A stretch of DNA of 64,000 nt, from positions 55,460,552 through 55,524,551 of the forward strand of contig NC_079137.1 of the NCBI RefSeq assembly GCF_945859705.1, written 5' to 3'. Position 1 is the first letter of the stretch, and each line of letters starts with the position of its first letter. This document shows, piece after piece, positions 34,753 through 47,859 of this stretch. The stretch comes from Episyrphus balteatus. Lineage: Eukaryota > Arthropoda > Insecta > Diptera > Syrphidae. The position numbers and the translations under genes were made by a program. Below the pieces are notes generated by a model. It saw nothing but the letters and a program-made list of their open reading frames with translations, made no database searches and was not told where the DNA came from.

Positions 34753-36957
34753 TTTTTGAAGTTATACTTCTTATGGGAGGGTGGGTATGAAAATTTACTT
34801 TTTGACAAGAATGTCAAAGGGATTATGACGCGATCACCCTGGGTAGCAGGGCTGTCGTTTCACCTTTAGAGTAGGCAGTACTTTAGTATTTAAAAATGCA
34901 GTACGTCAAACATAAATGTTACATGTTTCATGTGGCAAGTTGCATGTGGCAAGTCGTATGTGGCAAGTTGCATGTGGCAAGTTGCATGTGGCAAGTTGTA
35001 TGTGGCAAGTTGCGTGTGGCAAGTTGCATGTGGCAAGTTGCGTGTGGCAAGTTGCATGTGGCAAGTTACATGTGGCAAGTTGCATGTGGCAAGTTGCATG
35101 TGGTAATTTCCATGTGGCAAGTTGCCAGGGTTGCAAAAAGCTCACATTTCAGCTCAGCTCACAGCTCAGCTCAAATTTGAGCTAGGTACCATAGCTTAGC
35201 TCATTTGAGCTGAGTTGAAAGTGAGCTGAGCTGAAAGTGAGCGCCCCAACTTCCAACGCCTATATCTCGGAATTTTGAAAAAAATGAAAAAAAATTTTTT
35301 GATGCCAAAAGGTAGCGGGGACTCTAACCTACATTTGGGTACAACTCTCATCCCTGTAGGTCCACGCGTTCTCAAACCGGGAGAACTTAAAAGTAAAAAA
35401 AAAAATAGGCACGATTCTGAAAAAATAGGCATGATGTGGCGGTTTAACATGGAAGGCGATTTTTTAAAAATCTGACAATGTGCAAAGCGTAGGCCCATGA
35501 CACAAGCTATCATTTGGCATCACTCCCAAAAATTACTCTCAAGCGGTTTAGCTTCCAGGAGCGTTTAAAGATTCGGGGATTTTTCGAAAAAAAAATTTAC
35601 CCCAACTTTCAAAACTGATTTTCTCGGAATTTTAAAAAAAAGTCGAAAAACCGGATTATACCACTATCGGGTAGCTGAGAATATAAGCTTTCATATGGCA
35701 CCACTCCCCTGTCTCTAGATCAAAGCGTTCCAACGCCTATATCTCGGAATTTTGAAAAAAATGAAAAAAATTTGTTTGATGCCAAAAGGTAGCGGGGACT
35801 CTAACCTACATTTGGGTACAACTCTCATCCCTGTAGGTCCACGCGTTCTCAAACCGGGAGAGCTTAAAAGTAAAAAAAAAAATAGGCACGATTCTGAAAA
35901 AATAGGCATGATGTGGCGGTTTAACATGGAAGGCGATTTTTTAAAAATCTGACAATGTGCAAAGCGTAGGCCCATGACACAAGCTATCATTTGGCATCAC
36001 TCCCAAAAATTACTCTCAAGCGGTTTAGCTTCCAGGAGCGTTTAAAGATTCGGGGATTTTTCGAAAAAAAAATTTACCCCAACTTTCAAAACCGATTTTC
36101 TCGGAATTTAAAAAAAAAGTCGAAAAACCGGATTGTACCGGAATTTTTTTTTAATGATAAAAAAAGAAATATTTTACTAAAAAAATAGAAATATATTTAC
36201 TATCAAAAACACCAAGAGAAAAGATCACGAAAAATTATCTGTCTTATTTATAAAAATATCTATGTGTTAATATAATTCCATTAATAACTAGAAACAAACA
36301 ACTTAAGCTATGGTGTTTTATAAAAGTTTAAAATATCTTCATATTTCATTATACTTTCCAAATAAAAATCAATGTATCCTCTCACCCATCACAGCTCAGC
36401 TCAGCTCACTTTACCTTAGCTCACCCAACAGCTCAGCTCAGCTCACCGACAGCTCAGCTCACCCAACAGCTCAGCTCAACCATCAGCTCAGCTCACTTTC
36501 AGCTTAGCTCAAATGAGCTGAGCTATGGTACATAGCTCAAAAGTGAGCTAGCTCAAAATTTAAGCTGAGCTGCGAGCTGAGCTCAGCTCACTTTTGAGCT
36601 TTGTAGCAACCCTGTAAGTTGCATATTGCTACTACTAGTGCTGAAGCACACACAATCCTCATAAAATTACCATATAGCATATTTTATGCGCAATTTGTTT
36701 ACTTTCGTTAAGCATATACCGTACGTTCTGAACCGCACAACATGAGTAAATTTCACAGATTAAATTGAAAACTACATGGACGCAAGGAGGATGAAAGAAT
36801 TAATTTATTGTTCACTTGATAAAAATGTAAAAAAACGAAGTGTGGATTAATTAATTTAATAATAGAAATTAAAAATATCAAATGAAATTCATTTATATAT
36901 ACTGAATGAGAAGTATAACTTCAGTCGCGTGTACATGTGTACACACACTCTTTTTTT
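34753..36957. mobile_element. Helentron-like element, copy 2 (without the nest)
   Basis: It begins TTTTTGAAGTTATACTTCTT and ends GAAGTATAACTTCAGTCGCG, GTGTACATGTGTACAC, CACTCTTTTTTT, as does copy 1. In order it holds the 14-bp minisatellite, an AGCTCA array, two tandem units of about 476 bp, an A-rich segment, and an inverted AGCTCA array. At about 36204 it reads TTTACTATCAAAAACACC where copy 1 has the palindromic element. It has no coding capacity. Confidence 0.65.
34928..35125. repeat. 14-bp minisatellite, expanded array
   Basis: About fourteen copies of CATGTGGCAAGTTG with point variants (CGT, TAT, ACA in place of CAT). It is longer than the eight-copy array in copy 1, so the array has changed length since the two elements diverged. 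The open frames that cross it on both strands are by-products of the 14-bp period. Confidence 0.9.
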
Positions 36958-39900
36958 ATGTATGGAACAAATATCATTTTATGAAATTGGCTTTAAGTCT
37001 TCTATTAGAAATTAATTGGAAATTAATTTTTCCAAACGAAATTCCAAAAAAAAAATTGTCTCTCATTTTTTCGTAGTTTTCTTATTTTTGTAAAGCCTTA
37101 AGGTGTTAATTAAGACTTTCCAAAAAAAATCAGTAAACATTTTCCAATAACACATGAATCCTGATTTTTAAAAATGTCCGACTGGTTTCACGTACTTGCC
37201 TCACGTTATAAGCTACTTACATTAAATACTAAAACTTTTTAAAATTTCAATAAAAAAAATGTCTTTAATTTAATTTTATATGAAATTTAATTAAAACTTG
37301 AAAAATTAATTTTATTATTACAAAAATATGTTTTGATCTCCAAACGAGGTTTGGCACAAATTTTTTTGTATAGCAATGATTTTTTACAAGTACCTTTTTG
37401 AAAATCTCTGGCATCCTATTTTAAAATAATTCTTATATGCAAAATAGCTACATATATCAAAAAAAAAATTAAGAAAATTTTATATGCCAATAAAAATAAA
37501 ATAAAAAAGAAAAATAATTATTTATCCAAATTTATTCTGTGTACCTACATAAAAAACTTCGTTTTGGAACTGCACTTATCGTTTTCAAAAAACTGATTTT
37601 TCAAAAAGAAAAAAAAAAATTCAACCGTAATATTAAAATCTTGGAATTACCCAAAAATAAACATTTTGGATTTTTAATAAACATGTAGGTTATTAATTTT
37701 TTTTTTTTTGAAAAATCAGTATTTTTAACCCGTTTTCATGAAATATTTCGAAATTTCGTTTTTAAGTGCTATTTAATATATTTGTTCAAAGTGGCATACA
37801 AACTTTTATTTTGATAATGTTAGAATTTTTGTTTATATAAACAATTATTAAAAACAAAAACGGCTCTAACAATTTTCAATTCTTTTTAATTCAAGAAATA
37901 AGATGGCATACTTATTTAAAAAAAAAAAAGTTGTAACAGCACAAAGCTACACTTGATAAAGGTTATTCTTTATTCCCTTAACCATGGAGAGATACTTAAA
38001 CACTTAAATACTGATAATTGTTTCTAATCAAGGTAATGAAAACCATGGACCGATACCATAAGAACTATAAACTATGTATATGTATTTTTACATATTATGA
38101 GGTACATAGAAACAAACGCAACAGGTAGATAAGGATATCTGTATACCTGCATACCTTTTTACCTTCTATTCAAATAAATCTTCTAAATGACCACAAAATT
38201 AATAAAAGAAAAAACAAGAATCATTTTCTTAGGCATTAAAGATAACTGAAACTGTTACTACTGTTTCATTATTACAGCGAGGAGCGAGGACATTGAAGTG
38301 GTTTGACACAAGGAGGCAAAACATTATATAACAACAAAAGACCCACAAAGGGGAATGGCCCATAATTCGTTGCTGGTTGCATTCCTGAGCGATTTTTGTC
38401 TTATTGCTCCTTCACAGTTCATGTCGTTGTTTGAGTTGTTTTCGTTTTTGTTGTTGGTATTATTGTTGCCTCCTGTTATATTGATTGAAATTGTTTTTTT
38501 TTTTTTTGTGTTTTCATTTTGAAATTTTACCTACTTGAAAAGTTAATTATGCAGGTAAACACAAAAACAAAAAAAAAACGTACTTGTCCTGTTCACTTTA
38601 TATTCTTACATACTTATACACATATTTTTTTGTTGGATTTTTCTTAGTTATTTATGTTATGTTGTCTCTTTAATGTTTCGTTTGAGGTCGTCTCAAAACC
38701 TGAATTGTTGATATTTCGAATTAAAGGTATAATGTTTCTTCATTTATTGGCCGTTTAAGTCATTTAAAAATGACCATTTTCATATATGAAACGTTTTGAA
38801 GGGTTTGACACATAGTTGAAAGAATTTTGTAATTATTTTAAGGAAAAATGCACCATTCATTTGGATAGATGGACCTTTTGGTTTTATCATCATCTCTTTT
38901 TCCTTGACTTGTATCAATAGTTTAAAGCCTTTCAAAAGTTTCATGAGGCAACACTTTCCCTTAACAAAAACACGATTAAATTAATTGCATTCAAAATATC
39001 GTGAACAATTGCGAAATTTTCCAATTTCTTTTGCGTAAAATCATTTTACGTTACACAAAACAAAAAACCCTAAAACATAAGAAGATTGTCAAGCTTCAAA
39101 GAAAAGACCCTTTTGTTTACATAATACAAGAATTATAATCATCATTATTATGCTGCTACTTCCTAGTACCGGGTCAATTAATCCACAAACCTAAATAATA
39201 ACCCACAGTTCCACAATTTTTAATCTGACACGATTGTGTCTGTCCAGTCCAGCCAAAATCGAATCCCGCATCTGTGATGTCCATTCTCCCTTCAATATCT
39301 CTTCATATGATGTGCATAATAATACTATGCCAGTGTGAAACTTTTTTAAAAAGACTTATCATCCCAAAATGAAATGCAAATATTTTCACTTAAATATTTC
39401 GTTGTTCCAAGAGGTATATATTTTCTCATTTATGAGGAAAGTGTTATCCGGAATGAAATTAATGATTGTGTCAAAATAATTTCAATAGCCTTTTTGTAAT
39501 AAATTACGATCGCGCTAAAAATGCCAATCACAATAAATAAAGCTGGAAAGTTATTTAAAGGGTGTTTTTTTTTTTTTTCAATTCTTTTATGTGTGTCGGT
39601 ACCGATGTAAATTTTTAAATAGTTTAAATAGAAGAAAAATTTTGTTTTGTTAACAGTGGATTCGGCCAATCTAAATATCACTTCACTTCTCAAAGCGCAC
39701 ATAGATTACTAAATAAATTTTATAATACGACAGTAGTATAGTCTATTGAAAGGCATTAAGTTTTGATGGGCTTGTCACACGAATTGGAAAAAAAGTCATG
39801 GAAATATTTCATTATAATCCGAAAATCTAGTTATAGGGGCAAAAAAGTTTTTTTTTTTTATTTTCAGCTATTCATCAGTTTTTAGTCGATTTCAATATTT

Positions 39901-42900
39901 TAATCTATTTTAGAAAGAAAAGAATAATTACACTTATCTCCTCTCCACGTTGTAAATGCAGAAGTTATTGGAATAAAGTAATCTTGAATCTTTAAAAACT
40001 AACGGAGAAGGAGCACTAGTTTTTTTTTTTAGAAACTAGCTTTTTATATACAAAAATAGATCGGTACTAAATTTATAATTCGTTTCCTGAAAAAAAAAAA
40101 ACAGTTTTTTGAGTTATGACAATATTCAAGTAAATGAGCGATATGTACATCACTTGATTTTCAAAATTTGGTATATCCTTCAAAATAACATTAATTTATG
40201 TTAAGTACTAAAATTTTGAAATTAAAAAAAATTTATATACATATACAAAATTAATTTTGAAAGGAAGTAAAAATATATTTTAGATTACATAATAAACATA
40301 AATGTAAAGGTGACGGTGATGTAATTCGACGTCAAAAGTACCCAAAAGTACGTTTTCTGACCTGGTAATATTCTAGTATTTCAAAACTTGACTTCGGATT
40401 CAAGCCGATATTCGTTGCAAACTAACATTATTACCAACACTAATTAAATCAAATATTTTTTTTAATTAAAATAATATACCTAAAGGTTTTTTTTTTCAAA
40501 ATTACAAAAACATCTCTTTAAGTAATACCTAATGAATGATCAATTCCGTAGATGTAATTAATTAAATAAAAAATTAATTTATATTTTAACCACAAGTATC
40601 TATGCCATAAAATTTCGAGTATAATAAAGAATTTTTAGAATTTATTTTTTTTTTTTTTATCTTTAGAGTCGACACATAAACACAAAGTTTGAAGAAAATG
40701 CATTCATCCATTTTCAAAAAAATTGATTTAAAAAAAAATATTTAATTTTTTCTTTAAAATCCAAAACTGATTTTATTTTTAATTTTTTACTAAATTTTGA
40801 AGTCGATACCTCGTCGTTTACGAGATAGCCAGATATCAAGAAAACACTTCTATGTAAGTAACTGTTTATAACGGTAAAACAAAATTGTTTTCTATCAAAA
40901 GAAGAACCTTTTATTTGGCACAAATCATCTGTTTTTTTATTCAAAATTGTAAGAGCCTATTTTGAGAAAAACAACAACCTTTTCCATTTTGGTCGTTCGT
41001 TCAACTTAAATCTTCAAAGTTCTTAACTACGAAGTTTGAATTCAATCGCTTTAGCTCGAGGTTGTGAGGAAGACAGACACATGGGCAGACAGAATTGCGG
41101 AACCCTCTTTTTTTTATACAAAAAATTATATGTAATTTCAAATAAAAAATTTGCAATAAAATTAAAATTTTTTTTATTAAAAAATGTAATTTTCGAATAA
41201 AAAAAATTGCAATGAAAATACATTTTATGTTAATTAAAATATTTTGCATTAAAAATAAGTTGTGTAAAACAAAAAAAAAAACAATGCTAAACGTGCGCAT
41301 AAAATGTTTTTTTAGATAACATTCGTCGAATTTTCTACAATTTTGGCTATTTAGCTATTTCAACTTCAATGCCAAACAGTCGAAATTTTAAAAAATTCGA
41401 CGACTGATATGGAAACAAAATTATGCACATACCCATTTGCATTGATTTCATGCAACAATTATTTTTATTTGCAATTACATTTTTTAGAGCAAATTTCGGT
41501 TTTCATATTTTTTTTTTATTACACACATTTTTATATGCAACAGATATTTTTTCATTACAAATGCATTTTTTTTTTTTTTTTCATTTCAATGATATTTTTT
41601 CATAGGAAACGTTAATCATAGCAAATTTCTCATCTTCTCTGTTCTTTTTTGTGTGCAGAAAATGCATGCATTTAATAACCAAGAAATAAAAGCTTTTAGA
41701 AAAAAATAATAGTTTTTTTTTTAATATTTTAATGACTTAAAAAATATTAAAAATTTGTATAATCCCAAATATTATTTTGCTACTACTAAATATTAAATTC
41801 TAAACACCAATTTAAAAAAAAAAAAAAAACACCCTATATTTGGTATGGTCTGCTATTGAAAAATTGGGCGTTTCTTGCAGACACATTGACAGTCTGTTGT
41901 CCATTTTATTTCTTTTTAAATCTATACATAATGATCGGATGAGTAAAGTTGTTGTATTGTTGTCATTCAGTCGAACCACTATCCATTTGTTTCTAAAAGA
42001 TTCTTGGGTCCAAAAGTTGTATAAACTGCATGAATCTACTATAAGAACATCATATAATATCATACCTATATGATCAAATGCAATAGAGAAAAAGAGATAC
42101 ATAGATACTACTAAAACTATCTAATTTTATGTATAGAATAATCCATCTAAAAAAAAAAACTCTGGAATTAGATTTATTAATATACAAAACTTTGAATCTG
42201 ATTAGGTGACTTAAATTATGTGGTGATGTTTTATAGAAGTTGTAATTTAGGAGGCATGTTAAAAATTTTTACCGTTTAATTCGTGTTATATACAACACAC
42301 AAATAAAGAAATTAGGGTCACACACAGTATGATAACTTGTTTTTTTTTTTTTTTTTTTTTTTTTGTTATGGCTTTTTTTTTTTTTTGGTTTCGATGCATT
42401 TTTTTTTTCTGGCTTTGTTTTCTTTTTATTATGATCATGAGATTATTCAAATGAAGTATATTCAAAATGTGCTACTGTTTGTAACTCAGATGGAATTAAA
42501 TCTAATTTTTTTTCATAGGACCTATCGATATTTGGTACAATTGCCAAATCTTATTGTTCTCTGTGACTTTAATCTTTAGAATGGATCGAATATTTTGTTG
42601 AATGTCTATCAATCTTAGTACTTTGAATTGAATGGCCTTGAGGCTATGTTCTTACTTGACTTGTTTTGTTGGAGAAGTTGTTTTTTTTTCTGTAAGAAAA
42701 ATGAAGAGATTTTAATGGCACAAGCTTAATGTATCTAGAAATCTAATGAAATTAGTTCTTTTATTCCCTCTGTCGCTGGTGTCTTTGGTCGCTCATTTAA
42801 AAATGTTTCAGCTTAAGGCACTTAATTTTTTCATATTGCCATCGAATAAAATTCTATTTCTCGAGTATATTTCAGACAATTCATCGTCACAATCTGCAAA

Positions 42901-43239
42901 TTGTACAAAATAACAAATGATTTTTCACCAAGTTCGTACGTCAGCTCTTTTGTTTGCAATAAAATCAACTCAATAGAAGTCGTAATTCCTACATTTTGCT
43001 TCAAAAAAATATAGATACTCATGCTTTGTTATGAGATATCACCAAAAAAGGGAAAATTATGTAAAAGAAAATCGCAACAAATCCCTTACGTAAGAAAGAA
43101 AGAAATTTTTTTCGAAAGTGAAAAAAAATGCATCGAATCCAACTCGGTTACAGAAATTCTCTTCTCGGAACTTATTTATAGCAAAAACCAAAAGGAGATT
43201 AGAGTCTTTGGGGATTTGCTATTGATAAGGTTTTAAATT
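36958..43239. other. AT-rich interval without a supported gene
   Basis: GC-richer unique patches near 38280-38450 and 39150-39330 (with TCAATTAATCC) may be regulatory. A partial copy of the TIR element seen at 10520-10702 is at 40315-40432. A tail phrase of the dispersed repeat is at 41030-41105 (GCAGACAGAATTGCGG). Long poly-T tracts lie near 41565-41582 and 42340-42380. None of the frames has a recognisable domain. Confidence 0.5.
40315..40432 (+). repeat. Partial copy of the TIR element at 9227-10702
   Basis: GGTGATGTAATTCGACGTCA, ACGTTTTCTGACCTGGTAAT, TAGTATTTCAAAACTTGACT and ATATTCGTTGC follow the order found at 10523-10692. The left half and the terminal CCAGTGT are missing or decayed, so this is an old fragment. 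Confidence 0.5.
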
Positions 43240-44340
43240 ATTCCTCTTTATAGCTTAGGACTGCTCTATACACTCTACTATTCGCTGGGCTAGGCTGTGT
43301 GATGCGACTTGGCTGAGAGGTTGTGCAAAAGATATTCAAGCAGCGAAAAAGTATTTAATCCTCGAAACGTGGGGAATGCACGATCGCAGATAAATTGATT
43401 CAGCCACCATCTACACTTATCATCAGCATCATCATCGGCTTGGCATCGTCCCGTCCGTCGTCGTAGTCGTAGTTTGGCGTTGTCGTTGTAGTTAACCGTC
43501 GTTTTCGTCGTTGTCGTCGTCGTATCGTCGTACTTATTGTCGTTGTCGTTTTTACTGCAACATTGGCTTTTGTTGTTGTTTTTGTTGTTTTTATTATTAT
43601 TATTATCATCGTATTCGTTGTTTTTTTTTATTTTTTGCCGTAGTGGTTGTCGTCGTCGTCATGCATCCCATCGAATAGGCGATTACATTTAGAAAATGCA
43701 GTCATTCAAGTTAGTGAACCCAAAGAGACCAAGCTGCTGCTGCATCATGAGGAGGAATTCCATTGCACTCTAATCGACGTCGATCGGATGAGTCGACCGG
43801 TCGACTGGTCGGCTATTTGGTCTTCCATTATATGAATTTTACACGAATCCGATACAATTTTAGCCCTCTGCTGCATCTTGGGGGCAGCCAGCCAAAGTCT
43901 TGGCTGCCTGGTTTGCTGTTGTAGATGTTGCTGTTTGGCTGCTGGTTGTGCTGTTGCTGTTGCTGCATCTCTCGCCTCGTTGGATGTGTTGTTGTTGTTG
44001 TTGGTGCTTGCTTGATGCACCAAAGTACCATACAACAACAACAAAAAACACCCATCCTGGGATACGCCCGATCCGATATGTTGATATTGTACCTTGTATT
44101 GTGCGTGTTTCCTTACATAAACTTATGAATGCATCTTTTGCGCAAGGGAACGAACGTAAGAAGAACCAACGAACGACCATCGCCATCTCACATCGTGCCG
44201 TGCCCACTGCTGGATTTTTTTTTTTAGTTTTGTTTTTTGTTGTTTTTGCTGTAAAAGGATCGAGCGCGCGAATGAAAGTTTATCGTACAGTAGCTGGTCG
44301 CTGGGATGCAAGACAGAAAGTTGTTTCAATGTTTTGACTA
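43240..44340. promoter_or_regulatory. GC-richer island with GTC and CTG triplet repeats
   Basis: This is the least AT-rich unique stretch outside transposons. It has a GTCGTC/GTTGTC-rich tract (about 43430-43665), CTGCTGCTG near 43733, TGTTGCTGT-type runs at 43915-44000 and unique segments between them. The plus frame ending at 43835 (ILHLENAVIQVSEPKETK-like region, 43680-43835) is moderately protein-like but has no start in context or splice partners that I can defend. The minus frames are Gln/Asn-rich because of the triplet repeats. It may be an enhancer or a 5' exon of an unseen gene. Confidence 0.25.
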
Positions 44341-46494
44341 TCTCACCATACGTAGGTTTGTTTTTTTAATTTTTTTGTTTTCTTTATAAAGAGTGTGTCA
44401 CTTTATACATTGTATCAACAAAGTTGAATTTAAAAATAAGTCCAGAACTGATATGAAATTGAAAAAAAAAATAAAAATTTGTTTATCCATTTTTGGATGC
44501 AAAAATAACAAAAAAAAAGTTTTGTTTTTTTTTTAATAAAAAGGACCAACTTATCGCGTATGAGTCTGAAGGACGGTTACTAAGTAATAAGGATATGAAC
44601 TCATACTTTCTTAAGCTTTTGTAAGGTTTTATGAATAACAGCTTAAGAAGTGACTGACAAAAAAATTTTTTTTAACTAGAGTCAACATAGTCCTAGAACA
44701 AGGTCAGTTAATTAATCTTATAGAGTAGACAAATAAAAAGTTGTTTATTTAATTAACCAACACAAAAATAAACTAACACAGTTGCACAATTTTTCAATAT
44801 GAGTAAGATAATTTCAATATTTTAATTATTTATTAGACACAATACTTTTTTTGTTGTAGTGTTATTTGCACAATGCTGCTTATATGGTCGTTCCCATACC
44901 ATTTGTCAAGCAGCCTTTTTTTGCATTACAAAAAGTTTCACGTTGAAAAGAAATAATAAAGCAAAAACAATATCTTATAACTACTTTTTTGACACATGAC
45001 CAAACTCTAAAAAAAAATATAAGTTTTTCTAGATACCAACAACGTCTCTGTGGTTAACTAATAGCGTTGATAATTTTTTTTACGATGGGAGAGGAAATGG
45101 AAATGATATTAGTATTAAGAATCAATTGAACCGGTCTAATTATTAAAATTTTTGTTTTTGTTCAATGTTGGACTAGGTTCATTAAAGGGTCATCGCGAAG
45201 TGAGGTGATAAGATGCGACCTTTGCCGGTGCTGGGCTCCATAGGCCTACCGCATGCAGGTATTTGGGGGTGTTATAAAATTTCCACATATCTCCCATTTA
45301 CAGCAAAAGCGCTATTAAACTTGTTTTGTGATAGGTAAGGTATAGTAATCGTATTTTCTTGAATCTTGAGACTTCGAAGTCCGAGTCAATAAAAATTTAA
45401 CGCAGTCCACCAAAATCTTGTAATTAGTTCAGATTTTTTTTTCATTAAAAATGTGTTGGGAAATACTGTGAATCAGTTTGAAACTGTAAAAATCAAATTG
45501 ATTTTAAGATGTTTTGCATATTTTCTGTAAAAAACGGTAAAAAATGGGAAATAAGGTGTACAAAATGTAAAAAAAAAAAGTAAAAAATGGTATAAATTGG
45601 TAAAAAATTGAAAAAAAAAAAAAAAAACTTAAAATAGGTACGCATTCATTTTGATTAGAATCAAAATTTAATACTGTAATAATGATAACATTAAAAAAAA
45701 TAAATTAAAAATGCTAATAAATGGTTAGGTAATTAATTAAAAATTATTTCCAATAAAATGCTAGTCCCGCAAACAACAAATTTCGAATGGTTGAATTTTT
45801 TGCTCTCAAATCCAATACGAAATTTATGGCGTATTAGAATATCTGTATGGAAACTTTACGGAACACCGCAGTCAGTAGATTCCAATTTCTATCATAGAAC
45901 ATCGCACTAAATGCGCATGCTTTAGCTTCATATTACTCGGACCCATTTTTCGATAACAAAATTCAAACAAATGACCAAATAACTTAAACCTTGTTCTAAG
46001 AATTTTCTTAGATAGAGGCCATTGAAGATATGAATAATTAAGCAAAAAAGTGGACTAATTGAAAAAAGGTGATATTATTTGGACCACTCTTCAAAAATGA
46101 AACGTGGAAACCTTTCCAAATATGTAAGCTTTAGGGTTCGCCCGCTTCATCAACCCAAATCATCCAAAATTTAAATTGGGCACAATAAGTCAATTGACTT
46201 TTGAAAAGTCAAAGAACAGCGAACAAAATGAAGCTTTTCCTCTGCTGATGACTATAATGACCAAATTTAATAAAATTAACTATGTATGTAACTATCATTC
46301 AAAAATTATTGTGTTTGTAATTGAATCATCATTTGAAAGAAAGCAAGATGATGTTTGACCTATAGACTTATAGATTCTAATTACTTCGTCAATTTTGCAT
46401 TCAGATAAAAAAATTTAAACAATGTAAAAAGTAGACTTATTCTGTTCTTACAACTGATGATTCAATTATATTTTATAATTTTATTTGTTTTTTT
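44341..46494. other. AT-rich interval without a supported gene
   Basis: I see only A/T runs and one compact GC-rich patch at about 45175-45275 (CGACCTTTGCCGGTGCTGGG), which is not linked to any open frame. GGTAAAAAATGG-type phrases repeat loosely at 45530-45620. Confidence 0.5.
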
Positions 46495-46943
46495 TGGGTT
46501 GGGGTCGAAATTCTGTATGTTGCAAAATTCTGTATTCAAAATACTGTATGCCAAAATACTGTATGTCAAAATTCTGTATGTGCAAAATGCTGTAGGAACA
46601 AAATTCTGAAAGTCAAAATTCTGTATAGCAAAATTCTGGTTGGTCAAAATACTGTATTTATAAAATTCTGTACATCAAAATTCTGTAAATCAAAATTCTG
46701 TAAAAATGCTGTAAAAAAATATCGTTTTGATAATGTAAAAAAGTGCGCGCGCACAGTATTTTGCCGTACAGAATTTTACAAAACAGAATTTTGCATGACA
46801 GTATTTTGTTCATACAGTATTTTGACGTACAGAATTTTGTATTTATAGTATAATGACGTACAGAATTATGGTATTACAGTATTTTGACCCCACAGAATTT
46901 TGTCGTACAGAATTTTGACAAGCAGAATTATGACCCGCTCCCG
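46495..46943. mobile_element. Foldback element 2 built of CAAAATTCTG arrays
   Basis: The left end GGGTTGGGGTCGAAATTCTG leads into about fourteen units of the form GT(N)CAAAATTCTGTAT to about 46705. The right side from about 46755 has the reversed units CAGAATTTTG and CAGTATTTTG and ends in ATGACCCGCTCCCG. The short centre includes GTGCGCGCGC. The two arrays are inverted and can pair in many registers. No protein is encoded. Confidence 0.7.
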
Positions 46944-47144
46944 TTTTTTTTTTTTTTTTTTATTTTCTTTACATATCTATTACTTTTATTTTTAGCACGT
47001 TTTATACGGTTTTTAGATCATTGGGTTTTTCATGTAATTTTAAGTTTTTACATCGGGGATTTCACATGTAAAGTACACTGTAAAAAAAAGTCGATATAGA
47101 AACCGGCACAACACTGATGTTCCATAGATTCAAACTTTTTAAAG

Positions 47145-47410
47145 CATATTAGCCCTGTTCCTTTGGGCCTGGCTACACAGTGCCCAACCAATTTCACTTC
47201 TATAAAGCTTTATAGGAGCTATATTAACACCTGTAAAGCTTTATAGGAGCAAATTTGCCGGGTGTTGTGCCCAATCACGTTCCAATTCACATTTTCTAGG
47301 AACAAACGTCAAAAAGAGGAAAATCCTCACCCCTCTTGACTACAACCTGACTGGTTAGGCGATTGAAAAATCACCGTGTAGCCTGGCACTTTGGGAGGTG
47401 GCAAAGTACT
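47145..47410. mobile_element. MITE-like inverted repeat upstream of Trpml
   Basis: GGGCCTGGCTACACAGTG (47165-47182) on the left faces CACCGTGTAGCCTGGC (47372-47387) on the right, with CCTTTGGG / CTTTGGGAGG outside. It contains an internal direct repeat, AAGCTTTATAGGAGC (47206 and 47237). It is non-coding and lies about 0.8 kb upstream of the Trpml start codon. Confidence 0.45.
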
Positions 47411-47538
47411 ACTAGTAGTTTACTAGCGACTTTCAATGGAACGCACTTTCAACGAATTCAATGCAAATCGTATCTACTCGAGAAGAAGAGCATGAGTAGA
47501 TGATAGTACTAGATTAACCAAAACATTTACTATTAGCC

Positions 47539-47681
47539 CTGTTCCATTGGAGGTGGTAGTTTACTCGTGAGTAAAAATCTACTACAACAACTACACTTTC
47601 GTATTTTCTCAAGTAGAAGATCGTGTGTTATTTGTAGTACTAGATTTACTCATGAGTAAACTACCACCTCCAATGGAACAG
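47539..47681. mobile_element. MITE with 37-bp inverted ends upstream of Trpml
   Basis: CTGTTCCATTGGAGGTGG followed by TAGTTTACTCGTGAGTAAA is matched in reverse by TTTACTCATGAGTAAACTA and CCACCTCCAATGGAACAG with one mismatch. TATTAG-like sequence stands outside both ends. An extra copy of the end, CACCTCCAATGGAACAG, sits just downstream at about 47699-47715, and TTTCAATGGAACGCAC upstream at 47433. This suggests a small cluster of related ends. Confidence 0.65.
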
Positions 47682-47859
47682 TTATTAGTACACACCACCA
47701 CCTCCAATGGAACAGTGCTATTTTAAAGTAGGTATTTGAGTTAAAAAAAAAACAAGAATGAATAACGTGTCTGTCTAAACAACTACCATTTCCAAACTAC
47801 CCTACCTGTGTCGGCTGTGCAGTTCAACAATACGCCCTCTACTATCAACTAGCAAAACT

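Noticed and set aside
34928..35125. Possible CRISPR-like array
   Set aside because: The 14-bp units are directly adjacent without unique spacers and the DNA is from a eukaryote; it is a minisatellite.
34896..35185. Long repetitive open frames (MWQVACGKLHVAS-like) on both strands
   Set aside because: They are produced by the 14-bp minisatellite, which lacks stops in several frames on each strand; no start context, splicing or homology supports a protein.
43745..44207. Gln/Asn-rich frames on the minus strand
   Set aside because: The residues follow from TTG/CTG triplet runs, the frames overlap each other, and none has a recognisable domain or splice support.
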